From: Streptomyces griseoviridis
GTDB taxonomy: Bacteria; Actinomycetota; Actinomycetes; Streptomycetales; Streptomycetaceae
Direction: 5' to 3'
DNA: 64,000 nucleotides
NCBI RefSeq assembly: GCF_005222485.1
Contig: NZ_CP029078.1
Coordinates: 6,697,501-6,761,500, forward strand
Shown here: positions 43,203 to 50,610 of the stretch, in pieces
How positions within the stretch are numbered: the first letter of the stretch is position 1
How the letters are laid out: each line of letters opens with the position of its first letter
Notes under the pieces: generated by a model
What the model was told of the DNA's origin: nothing
Database searches by the model: none
What the model saw: the letters and a program-made list of their open reading frames with translations, nothing else
Position numbers and translations under genes: made by a program

Positions 43203-43865
43203 TCAGCGCCGCCTGTTTGCTGGGGCCGCTGCGGTGGGTGCGGCGGCGTGGCTGGTGGGCAGGCGCGGCGGGGGTGCAGGACAGGCGCAGATGGCGGAGG
43301 CTTCGCGTTCGCCCGGCCCGACGTCGGCGGTGCACGTGCGGCGCTGGGGGTGGTTCTGGTGCCGGTCGGCGAGGTCGTTGCGCATGTGGGTCAGGTCGGA
43401 CCGGATGACGCCGAGCCGGTGCTCGCCGAGGTACTGCAGCCGCTTCGCGGTGTGCGGATCCGGAGCCTGGCCCAGGCCCTGATAGAAGGCGGCGGTCGCG
43501 GTGAGGACTTCACCCAGCGCGATGAGCACTCCGTCGTGGGAGGCGGTCAGTTCGGTCAGTGCGTCGGCGACCAACGAGCCGAGTGGCTGGTAGTGCGCCT
43601 CGCGCGTCTCGGTGTCGAAGGCGTCATCGGCGTCGACGTGGTAGCGCACAGCGCGCAGCCGGGCCACGGCGCGAGTGGCGAGACGTTCCTCCTCGGCTAT
43701 GTCGAGACCGATGGGCAGGCGGTGATGAGTCTCGTGGAGGCGGACGACGGGGACAAAGCCGGTGCGCTGAAGGATGCTGTGAGCTTCCGGATCGCCACCG
43801 CGGGCGAGGACTTCTCCGGAGTGCACGTCGCGCCCCAGGGTCAGGAAGCGATCGGCAAAGGCCAA
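43203..43865 (-). CDS. Unknown protein, AGF/AGY module plus helical domain
   Basis: A 220-aa protein starting at TTG 43865 with a weak SD. The module reads GEVLARGGDPEAHSILQRTG F, THHRLPIGLDIAEEERLATR and RLRAVRYHVDADDAFD. A helical half follows (ALTELTASHDGVLIALGEVL, RLQYLGEHRLGVIRSDLTHM). The C-terminus contains a short cysteine pair (ASAICACPAPPP) and a tail ending APANRRR. The layout matches the 41749 product. Confidence 0.65.
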   Translation of the reverse strand: MAFADRFLTLGRDVHSGEVLARGGDPEAHSILQRTGFVPVVRLHETHHRLPIGLDIAEEERLATRAVARLRAVRYHVDADDAFDTETREAHYQPLGSLVADALTELTASHDGVLIALGEVLTATAAFYQGLGQAPDPHTAKRLQYLGEHRLGVIRSDLTHMRNDLADRHQNHPQRRTCTADVGPGEREASAICACPAPPPRLPTSHAAAPTAAAPANRRR

Positions 43866-43886
43866 GAAGCTGTTCTTTCTGTCGGG

Positions 43887-44792
43887 TCAGCGGGGCAGCC
43901 GGGCCCCGGGCGTGGGGGGCGCGGCGGTCCTCCGGTTCGAGAGGGGCACCGGCCGTGCGGTAGCGGGCAGGGCGGCGGCGGTGGCGTCGAGGTCCTGCTG
44001 TATGCCGTGCAAGCGGCGGGCGATCAGCTCCAGTTGGTGTCCGGCGGCTGGACCGTAAGCTTGCGGGAGGCGGTCGAGACGGTGGGCCGCGTGCTCGACG
44101 AGGCCGCGCACGGAGGCGAGCGGACCGGTGTTCTCGTCGGCGAGCTGCCGTAGCAGTCCTGCGAGGTGTGTGGTGGCGTCGGTAGTGCCTGGTGAAGCGC
44201 CGTTGGCAGGTTCGGTGGACCGCTCCGCGAAGCGGGAGGTCTGCTCGGGATCAAGGTCGGGCCGGGGAGAGCGGAGAGCCAGCTCGGCCTCGATGCGCCG
44301 GCACTCGACTCCCAGGAGCGGAAGAAGCTGGCGATGCTGCGTGATCCAGGTGCCATCCGGCCGGATGAGGTTGGCGAGCAGGTCGAGGCGACCGGGCTGT
44401 GCCTGGACGGCGATCCAGCGGCAGCCCTGGTCGTCCCCCGGCCGCTGGATGCCCGCCATGCGGGCAATCCGGTGGGCGATCTCGGACCACTCGGGGCCGG
44501 TGAGGTCGCGATCGCTGGGGTGCAGGCGCACATCCGCGTGCCAGATGGCGCGGCGGTCGTCCTGCGGACTGGCCGCGAAGGGGTGCTGCCAGCTGGGGTC
44601 GTCCAGGTGCTCGGCCCACTCGGCGGAGGTCCAGGTCTTCTGCTCGTCATCGAGCGTGTAATAGTCCAGCCCCGGCCAGTGGGCGACCACGGTGTGCTCG
44701 GTCAGGCCCTCTTGGCTGCTGGCCGGGCGGTCGAGGGCTTCGGCGAGCGGCGCGCTGGAGCTGATGTTGCGTGGATGGATACGGATGATCAT
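43887..44792 (-). CDS. Relaxase-like protein lacking the HUH histidines
   Basis: A 301-aa protein whose first half follows the actinobacterial MobA/relaxase pattern: IIRIHPRN at the start, IWHADVRLHPSDRDLTGPEW SEIAHRI, and CRWIAVQAQPGRLDLLANLI RPDGTW. In active relatives the last segment reads like RHADDHIHIVATL, giving the metal-binding HxH; here it is GRLDLLANL, so the site is gone. The active-site tyrosine region near the N-terminus is also unclear. The second half is helical and ends in a Pro/Ala tail with TPGARLPR. It may bind DNA or regulate a true relaxase not in this window. Confidence 0.6.
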   Translation of the reverse strand: MIIRIHPRNISSSAPLAEALDRPASSQEGLTEHTVVAHWPGLDYYTLDDEQKTWTSAEWAEHLDDPSWQHPFAASPQDDRRAIWHADVRLHPSDRDLTGPEWSEIAHRIARMAGIQRPGDDQGCRWIAVQAQPGRLDLLANLIRPDGTWITQHRQLLPLLGVECRRIEAELALRSPRPDLDPEQTSRFAERSTEPANGASPGTTDATTHLAGLLRQLADENTGPLASVRGLVEHAAHRLDRLPQAYGPAAGHQLELIARRLHGIQQDLDATAAALPATARPVPLSNRRTAAPPTPGARLPR

Positions 44793-44900
44793 TGTGAGGT
44801 GAGCTTCCGACGCCGATGGGCGAGTTGGGTCAGGTCGTACGCGGCGGTGATCAGGGTGAAGCCGCGCAGGCCAGGTCCGCGTTGCGCTCCGGGCTGGGGG

Positions 44901-45323
44901 TCATCGCCCGCCTCGGGCGTCGGCGACGTGGACCACCTGATTGAGGTGGTTGACCGAGTACCAGCCGCAGTCGACGTCCTGTTCGGCGCCGGCCAGGCGC
45001 GGAACGAGGTAAGTGCGCAGCGCCTGCTGGTAGATGAGGCAGTCCGGGCAGCGGCTGGAGAGATGGACGAGGTAGCGCGGGTGAGCGGTGAGGTACGTGC
45101 GCTCGCCGCCGAGCGGGTCGTACAGCCGCCACCCGTCCTCGTCGGTCGGCGTGTGCCACGAGGGCGTGACGACCTTGTAGGAGTCTCCCCACAGTTCGCT
45201 GCTGGCAACGCCCTTGAGGATGACGACCTGGTCGCCGGGCCGGAAGTGCTGGTGGGTGATGTCCCGTTCGGGGGTGACGACGTCACCTGGAGCATGCGGA
45301 TGGCGGGAAACGGCGTCGGGCAC
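44901..45323 (-). CDS. Unknown protein with CxxC, poly-C tract between SD and start
   Basis: A 140-aa protein with a compact N-terminal domain (HFRPGDQVVILKGVASSELW, YKVVTPSWHTPT) and RCPDCLIYQQALRTYLVPRL, where CPDC could bind zinc with partners not identified. The GTG at 45323 is separated from the SD GGAAGGAA by nine consecutive C residues (45327-45335), so tract-length change would alter SD spacing. The inverted repeat at 45386-45418 lies ~65 bp upstream. It ends ADARGGR. Function unknown. Confidence 0.6.
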   Translation of the reverse strand: MPDAVSRHPHAPGDVVTPERDITHQHFRPGDQVVILKGVASSELWGDSYKVVTPSWHTPTDEDGWRLYDPLGGERTYLTAHPRYLVHLSSRCPDCLIYQQALRTYLVPRLAGAEQDVDCGWYSVNHLNQVVHVADARGGR

Positions 45324-45385
45324 AGCGGGGGGGGGTTCCTTCCACGATCAGGCGCAGGGGAGGCGGTGGGAGGAACAAGGATCCG

Positions 45386-45418
45386 GACGATCCCCGGTTT
45401 CGGTAACCGGGGATCGTC
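45386..45418. repeat. 14-bp perfect inverted repeat, TCGGT loop (copy 2)
   Basis: GACGATCCCCGGTT, loop TCGGT, AACCGGGGATCGTC. The inner CCCGGTTTCGGTAACCGGG is identical to the element at 558-586, while the outer arms differ but stay complementary, which points to selection on the hairpin. GTATAAGATC follows at 45421. It sits between the genes at 44901 and 45437. Confidence 0.65.
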
Positions 45419-45436
45419 GGGTATAAGATCCCGCGT

Positions 45437-45934
45437 CTACCGGAACGGATTCTCGGTTCCGATGTCGTTGCTGGTGGCGGCGTCCAGGAGTTCGGGCAGG
45501 TCAGTGCCCTCGGCGCTGCGCTGATCGATCCACCACCCAACGCGGGTGACGGTGCGGATCGTGTCCTCCAGGACAGCCCAGTCGGCCTCGTCCCAGCTGC
45601 CTTCGGTCACCAGCGCGCTGTACGCAGTCGTGACGAGCTGGTGGCGGGAGCGCTCACCCCAGGCGAGGGCCTTCTCGGGTCCTTCGAGCGGCGGCATGTC
45701 GAACTTCTCGGCCCACTCGGTGGCGGCCTGCTGTTCCTCCGCGCGCTTGGCGGCCAGCCACTCTTCCTTGCCCGCGCTGTCCTCGTCGCGGGCGGCCTTC
45801 CAGCAATCGGTGCAGTCGCGTCCCTCCAGCCAGCGGGCGAATCCGGCCCGCCGGTCGGCGGGGCGGTTGGAAAGATCATGCGAGATTTCGTGTCCACAGC
45901 TGTGGACGATGTTCCACGTCGTTCGGACGGTCAT
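45437..45934 (-). CDS. Unknown protein with a zinc-finger-like N-terminus
   Basis: A 165-aa protein. HSCGHE and DCTDCW (about residues 11-44) provide two Cys/His pairs as in a small treble-clef zinc finger. A charged helical region follows (KEEWLAAKRAEEQQAATEWA) and a C-terminal helical domain (DEADWAVLEDTIRTVTRVGW). The ATG at 45934 overlaps the stop of the 45931 gene (ATGA). Homologues are, as I recall, frequent on Streptomyces elements as hypothetical proteins. It does not carry the long Arg tail (ends TENPFR). Confidence 0.65.
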   Translation of the reverse strand: MTVRTTWNIVHSCGHEISHDLSNRPADRRAGFARWLEGRDCTDCWKAARDEDSAGKEEWLAAKRAEEQQAATEWAEKFDMPPLEGPEKALAWGERSRHQLVTTAYSALVTEGSWDEADWAVLEDTIRTVTRVGWWIDQRSAEGTDLPELLDAATSNDIGTENPFR

Positions 45935-46173
45935 ATAGGGGCGAATCTCCTTATTGCCGTGGGTGGTTCGGTGTGTTCCGGGCGTTCGACGCGACCTGGG
46001 CGTGGTGCTAGCACGGGCAGTGGCCCCTGGTTGATGACCTTGTCCTGGCAGTCGCGGGCCGTCTGGTGGAGCTTGGTGAGCGCCTCACATGCTGGGGAGT
46101 GGTTGTCGACAGCGGGTGGACCTCGTCCTGGTGCCGGGTGAATCCCGGCGGTTCCAGAGCGGGGGTGGTCCAC
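45931..46173 (-). CDS. Small unknown protein, 80 aa
   Basis: A GTG at 46173 follows GGGGAG by eight bases, and the stop overlaps the ATG of the zinc-finger-like gene, so coupling supports it. The middle reads CEALTKLHQTARDCQDKVIN, a short amphipathic helix with two cysteines. The rest is Pro/Arg-rich. No homology is recognised. The 111-bp gap upstream has no other feature. Confidence 0.5.
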   Translation of the reverse strand: MDHPRSGTAGIHPAPGRGPPAVDNHSPACEALTKLHQTARDCQDKVINQGPLPVLAPRPGRVERPEHTEPPTAIRRFAPI

Positions 46174-46284
46174 CGGTGCCGCTCCCCGCTGGGGCGCGCG
46201 ACCATCGTGTTGCCGGCGGCGAGGGTGCAGGGTGATCTCGCCGGAGGAAGTCAGGGCAGCGGGCTTTCGTCTTCGGACGCTGGG

Positions 46285-46635
46285 TCAGCGCCGTGGCCGC
46301 CGCGGGGTGCCGGCTGGCGAGGGCTGCGCGGTCATGGCGGTCTTCGTGCGGTGCAGCGTCGGCGGTGCGGAGGCTGCGGCCGGAGTGGGGCACAGGTCAG
46401 GGTCGAGGTCGACGCTGTAACGGGCTGCGGTGAGCATCTCCGCAGCCCAGGTGGCGTGTTCGTTCTCCCAGGTGCGGCCCAGGTCGAACGGCAACCGGAT
46501 CCACACGCCGCGCAGCGTGGGATAGGTGTCGAATCCGGCACGGGCCAGGACGCTCGCGGCGAAGGCATCGACCGGGCCATTGACTTCGACTTCGCCGCCC
46601 AGGCCGCGGGTGATGTGGATCGCTTCGTCGCTCAT
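46285..46635 (-). CDS. Small unknown protein, single AGF module
   Basis: A 116-aa protein consisting of one module: GGEVEVNGPVDAFAASVLAR AGF, GVWIRLPFDLGRTWENEHAT, MLTAARYSVDLDPDL, then a tail ending AGTPRRPRR. ATG at 46635 overlaps the stop of the next upstream gene (46632), whose product carries another copy of the same module, so two module proteins are made from one coupled unit. Confidence 0.65.
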   Translation of the reverse strand: MSDEAIHITRGLGGEVEVNGPVDAFAASVLARAGFDTYPTLRGVWIRLPFDLGRTWENEHATWAAEMLTAARYSVDLDPDLCPTPAAASAPPTLHRTKTAMTAQPSPAGTPRRPRR

Positions 46636-47078
46636 CGGCTCCGCCCCTTTCCGGCTGTCTGTGCTCGGCCGCCCACGGGTACGGCGGCGGTCTGCGGCAC
46701 AAACTCAGGGAGGGCGGCTGTCGGGGCGGTGAGCCTTTGCGGGGAGCGGGTGGCCGCTGCCCGCGCGATGGGATGGCGCCGCTCCATCAGCTTGTTGCGC
46801 ACGGTCGGTTGCGGTGGGCCGGCGGTGAAGGCGGGGTCGAGGGGGTAGTCGGCCTGCACCTCGTAGCCGTGTCGGCGAAGGTCGAGGACGGCCTGGCGAG
46901 TACGGCGGACCCCGTCCTGCTGGGGGTGGGTGAGCCGGTACAGGCCCGGGGTCTCGGGGACCGGCTCGAACTGTTCACGGACCAGGAACCAGTCGGCCAG
47001 GTGCGCGGGGATGTTCGCGGTGGCGGCAGCCACGAAGCCGTGGTCGGGATGGGCGCCGAAGCGGAAGTGGTCAGACAG
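46632..47078 (-). CDS. Small unknown protein, AGF module, probable CTG start
   Basis: A 148-aa protein: DHGFVAAATANIPAHLADWF, REQFEPVPETPGLYRLTHPQ and VLDLRRHGYEVQADYPLDPA are the module landmarks. No ATG, GTG or TTG lies in frame between the upstream stop (47102) and the conserved sequence. A CTG at 47078, followed by TCT, lies seven bases after AAAGGA. The downstream GTG (14 codons on) has no SD. The tail ends TAGKGRSR. Confidence 0.55.
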   Translation of the reverse strand: MSDHFRFGAHPDHGFVAAATANIPAHLADWFLVREQFEPVPETPGLYRLTHPQQDGVRRTRQAVLDLRRHGYEVQADYPLDPAFTAGPPQPTVRNKLMERRHPIARAAATRSPQRLTAPTAALPEFVPQTAAVPVGGRAQTAGKGRSR

Positions 47079-47101
47079 AGGCGAATCCTTTCTTTGAGCG
47101 G

Positions 47102-48286
47102 TCAGCGGTGCGCTGCCGCGGAGCGCGGGGCGGGCAGCGGCGCGGGGCGGGTGGTGAGCAGTCGCGGGCTGGGCGCGGACAGCGCGGCCGGCCCGCCTGG
47201 TACGGCGGCGCGGGCCTGGCGCTCGAACGCTTCGCTGTCGGCGAGCCACGTTTCGATCGCGGGCAGGACAGCGAGGCCGAGCTGCCCGCGGACCTGGCTC
47301 CATTCGTGGGCCGGCAGCGTGCGGGGGATCGAGTACAGGTCGTGGCGCAGGTCGTTCCATTCGTTCCAGGCGTCCTGGCTGTGGTCGAGTGCCTCGCGCA
47401 GGCGGGTCAGGGCCGCGGCGTCTTCGGGCCAGGGGGTGGCGGCGGGACGGCAGCGGGTGAGCAGGATCGGCGCGTGTTCGAGCACGTCGCGGTAGGACAG
47501 CCAGGCGTGGTCGGCGAAGTCCCGTTCCAGTCCTGAGATCAGGCGGGAATTGCCAAGCGGAACGCCGTCGCTGTACCGGCCGCAATCCTTGATCGCCTGG
47601 AGGGTCTGGTGATCTTCCCGGATGCGCTCCAGGGCGCGCAGGACGTTGTTCAGGTCCTGGTTGTGTAGGGCGCGATGGTAGGCGGGCAGGAACGTGCGCG
47701 TGACGGCGTGGGCGGCGAGGCCGGGATCGGCGGGCAGCGCGATGCTGCGAGGCGTGGTGGGATCGTCGTGGGGGTCCTCTTGCTCCCGGTCGGTGAGAGC
47801 GCCGAGGAGGTATCCGCTGCGGTGACCGGGGCGCTCGATCAGCAGCAGCTCGGTGCCGGTGCCGTTCTTCAGGACGGACGCGAACGGGATGCGGTGGTCT
47901 TCGAGGGCCCGGTATATCTCGCCGGCTTCCCACAGCATGGGCCAGAGGTCTTCCTGCCACAGCGGGTGGCTATAGATCTCCAGCGCGGCGCTCCAGGTGC
48001 CGGGCAGCCGGGCGGCGATCTCAGTGCCGATGTCGCCGAGGTAGGGCCGGCTGCTGGTGATGATGGTGGCGCCGTGTTCGTGGGCGTGATGCACCAGGGC
48101 GCTGGCGGTGGCCCGGGCAGCCTGCGCGTCGGCCAGCGGAGCGGTGAACACACCGTTGGGCCGGCGCCTGAATCCGGCGTCTTCCAGCGCTTGATGGGCC
48201 TGCGGGTACTTCTTGCCGGAGGCGATGGCGACGAGTCCCAGGGGGCGGCTGGTGGTGAGGGTGATCTCGGCGGAGGGGATGGGCAT
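47102..48286 (-). CDS. Unknown two/three-domain protein (AGF module then LPGxW domain)
   Basis: A 394-aa protein. Residues ~10-70 are the module (GLVAIASGKKYPQAHQALED AGF, NGVFTAPLADAQAARATASA). Then comes the LPGTW domain (EIAARLPGTWSAALEIYSHP, LLLIERPGHRSGYLLGAL), shared with the 42414 product in reversed order. A long helical C-terminal part follows (REALDHSQDAWNEWNDLRHD). ATG at 48286 is used rather than the adjacent TTG. The tail is Pro/Ala-rich and ends PRSAAAHR. Function unknown. Confidence 0.65.
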   Translation of the reverse strand: MPIPSAEITLTTSRPLGLVAIASGKKYPQAHQALEDAGFRRRPNGVFTAPLADAQAARATASALVHHAHEHGATIITSSRPYLGDIGTEIAARLPGTWSAALEIYSHPLWQEDLWPMLWEAGEIYRALEDHRIPFASVLKNGTGTELLLIERPGHRSGYLLGALTDREQEDPHDDPTTPRSIALPADPGLAAHAVTRTFLPAYHRALHNQDLNNVLRALERIREDHQTLQAIKDCGRYSDGVPLGNSRLISGLERDFADHAWLSYRDVLEHAPILLTRCRPAATPWPEDAAALTRLREALDHSQDAWNEWNDLRHDLYSIPRTLPAHEWSQVRGQLGLAVLPAIETWLADSEAFERQARAAVPGGPAALSAPSPRLLTTRPAPLPAPRSAAAHR

Positions 48287-48338
48287 CAAGGTCCTGGTGG
48301 GTCGAGACCGCGGGCGAGTTCGTCCAGACGGACCGGGC

Positions 48339-49148
48339 TCAGCGGGTCTTCGGGGCGCGCTTGGGCTCGGGGGTGCGCGGTGGTTCGGCGTACGGAGGCT
48401 GCGCCGAGGGGCGGCGGGACGGCGATGAGACCCGTTCGATGGTCACCAGCGGGGCGACGGCGGCGGGGAAAGGGAAGGACGTGGAGCGCAGGGTGGGCCG
48501 GGGATCGAGTGTCTCGGCGACGACCGCGTGCATGAGGAAGGGCGGCGTCTTGTCCGTGAACGAGATGTCCCACAAATGGCCGAGGTCTTCCGGGGAGGCG
48601 GCCAGGTGCCAGGTGATGGATGCGTCTCCGTGGATGGGCGGCGCTGGCGAGTCCACGGGGCGGCCGACCACGGCGGCGTGTCCGTCATGCGAGATGAATC
48701 CGGAGAGCCCGAAGTCGTCGAAGTGGGTCCAAGAGCCGACGTCGACGTAGAGTTCCAGCAGGCCGGGCTCGACGCCGATGCCGTAGACGACGTGATCCGG
48801 ATCGGCGGCCAGTTCGCCTGCCAGGGTGCCAATGAGCCTGGCGACGAACTCGATCGGCACACCGCCCGAGATATCCGCACGCCAGCGCTCAGCAGCTTCT
48901 TCGTCGGTGCGGGCTGAGATCACCATATGAGGGCCTCGGCCCACCACTGCTTGGTCGTGGCGGATCGTGATGCGTCGGCATGGGCTGGTCACGGTCAACG
49001 ACGACGCGTCGGCGTGTGCGCTCCACGCGGTTTCCTCGGCGAAGATGTCCAGGAGCTGTTGGTGGTCATTGGGGAGGCTGGCGGCCAGGTAGCGGGGAGA
49101 GATGAGGATCTTCTCTCGGGGACTGTCCTGGTCGAGGTCGTTGGGCAT
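48339..49148 (-). CDS. DUF317 protein
   Basis: A 269-aa protein, more diverged than the other three. ISPRYLAASLPNDHQQLLDI corresponds to the YLAGGGD start, and WDISFTDKTPPFLMHAVVAE to the repeat ending. The middle (GFISHDGHAAVVGRP) is acidic. ATG at 49148. The last ~45 residues are Pro/Arg-rich and end PKRAPKTR. It follows the GT2 gene by 49 bases on the same strand. Confidence 0.75.
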   Translation of the reverse strand: MPNDLDQDSPREKILISPRYLAASLPNDHQQLLDIFAEETAWSAHADASSLTVTSPCRRITIRHDQAVVGRGPHMVISARTDEEAAERWRADISGGVPIEFVARLIGTLAGELAADPDHVVYGIGVEPGLLELYVDVGSWTHFDDFGLSGFISHDGHAAVVGRPVDSPAPPIHGDASITWHLAASPEDLGHLWDISFTDKTPPFLMHAVVAETLDPRPTLRSTSFPFPAAVAPLVTIERVSSPSRRPSAQPPYAEPPRTPEPKRAPKTR

Positions 49149-49197
49149 GGTTCTTCCGGTGGGATCGGGGAGCGGGCGACGAAACGGGGCGCCTCAA

Positions 49198-49965
49198 CTA
49201 CGCGGCGGAGGAGGCGGAATCGCGGAGAGCGCGGGCTGCGGCGTGCAGGCTGGCACCGAACCGGTGGGCGAAGACCCGCGCCTTTCCCTCCAACTCGTCG
49301 TAGGAGTCCTGCGAGGTCATCTGCGCGGCGTGCTTGCGGTACCGGTAGACCGGAACGGGCAACAGGATTCCCGGGGCGAGGCAGGTGATCGCGAGAGCGC
49401 AGTAATCCTCGCCCTGTACGAGACCGCCCATGGGGGCCGCGCGCACCAGGTCGGTTCGGGCCAGGAGGGTGGTCGGGCCGAGCGGGATGGTGTCGGCCGG
49501 GTCCTTCCAGTACCGCCATACGTCCCCGGCCTCATGCCGGCCGGGCGGCGTCGGGCACCGCCACAGGGTCGTGGACCCGTCCGCGTGCAGGTCCTGGCTG
49601 TATCCGGCACACCAGCCCACCCCGGTCTCCTCCAGCGTGCGCAGCCGCAGCGCCATGGCCCAGTCGGTGAACTCGTCATCGTCGTCAGCCCATTGGACGT
49701 AATCGGTGCGCACCTCGTTGAGGGCGAAGTTGCGGGCGCAGGCCGCGCCGACCGGGCGCGGCAGGGCGAGGGTGCGGATGCGCGGGTCGGCGGCGAGCGA
49801 GGCGGGCAGCCGGGTGGGGTCGGCTCCGTCGAGGGCGACGACGGCCTCCCACGGGACGCTCTGGCGGCACAGGCTCGCGTGCATGGCGGCGAGGAACGCC
49901 AGCCGCTCCGGGCGGAGTTGGGTGGCAATGACCACGGTGATCTTCGAGTGAGGGTGCGGCGACAG
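49198..49965 (-). CDS. Family 2 glycosyltransferase, probable CTG start
   Basis: A 255-aa GT-A-fold enzyme. The N-terminal strand ITVVIATQLRPERLAFLAAM, a VALDGADP segment, ACARNFALNE and the metal-binding YVQWADDDDEF are as in GT2 glycosyltransferases. EGQ/QGEDYCALAI further on is the usual acidic region. The fold requires residues just before ITVVI; the only start there is a CTG at 49965 followed by TCG, six bases after GGAG. The enzyme would transfer a sugar from a nucleotide donor; acceptor unknown. A glycosyltransferase inside a conjugation-type block is unusual. Confidence 0.75.
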   Translation of the reverse strand: MSPHPHSKITVVIATQLRPERLAFLAAMHASLCRQSVPWEAVVALDGADPTRLPASLAADPRIRTLALPRPVGAACARNFALNEVRTDYVQWADDDDEFTDWAMALRLRTLEETGVGWCAGYSQDLHADGSTTLWRCPTPPGRHEAGDVWRYWKDPADTIPLGPTTLLARTDLVRAAPMGGLVQGEDYCALAITCLAPGILLPVPVYRYRKHAAQMTSQDSYDELEGKARVFAHRFGASLHAAARALRDSASSAA

Positions 49966-50012
49966 GGGCTTCTCCGGGCGGGCTTCGGTAGGGACGGTGC
50001 GGGCTGCCGGGG

Positions 50013-50584
50013 CTATCGGCGGGCGGCCTTGCGGGGCGCCGGCGCCGATGCAGGAGCAGTGGCGGACAGGCGCGGGGCGGTACGCGGCGGCACGACCGGC
50101 GCCGGAGAATCCGGGTTCCATGCACCGGGATCGGCGATGATGCAGCTGCGCGGGTCGGTGTCCCACTCGACGACGGGTCCGCGGTCGTACGCCAGCAGGC
50201 CGATCACTTCGATGCCGGACTCGTGCAGGACATAGGCCCACTCCAGGTCCTCGGTGCCGTCCTGCGTGATCAGTTCACGCTCGGCCGGGGTGCCGTCGGT
50301 GTTGTACACGTTGGTGAGCTGGCGGCTGGGGTACTCCTCGCCCCGGTCAGGGAGCGGCGCAGGCCGGCGGGAGCACCGTCGAGGAGGTCCGTGCCCAGTT
50401 CCTCCCAGCCGTGGTGCACCTCGTCGATCAGGTGCCGGGCCATCGCCTCCACGTCACCGGCGAACCGGTGCTGGTAGGTGGCCAGGAGCAGCGGCAGGTG
50501 ATGGCTGGGGTAGCCGTCGAAGTGGACGTACATGCCGGCGTAGCCGGTGGCGGTGGGGCGGGCGATGACCGCACGGGTGGACAG
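50013..50584 (-). pseudogene. Frameshifted paralogue of the 50611 gene
   Basis: The 5' half (CTG start at 50584 after AGGAG) reads STRAVIARPTATGYAG and YPSHHLPLLLATYQHRF, matching the next gene. Near 50350, in a C/G-rich run (TCCCTGACCGGGGCG), the match jumps to another frame reading DRGEEYPSRQLTNVYNTDG, then LEWAYVLHESGIEVIG, and ends PRKAARR at 50013. One base appears to be missing. It is either a pseudogene, a sequencing error, or an unusual slippage site. Confidence 0.65.
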
Positions 50585-50610
50585 ACAAGTCTCCTGGGGG
50601 ATGGGTCGGG

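Noticed and set aside
42534..44153. Long open frame on the plus strand (about 540 codons)
   Set aside because: It is antisense to three module-type genes with better SDs, overlaps and homology; long antisense frames are expected in GC-rich DNA.
44789..44900. Short minus-strand peptide frame ending RRRKLTSQ before the relaxase-like gene
   Set aside because: No usable start codon is in frame, and a TGATG at 44901-44904 opens a different 17-codon frame; too little support to call a gene.
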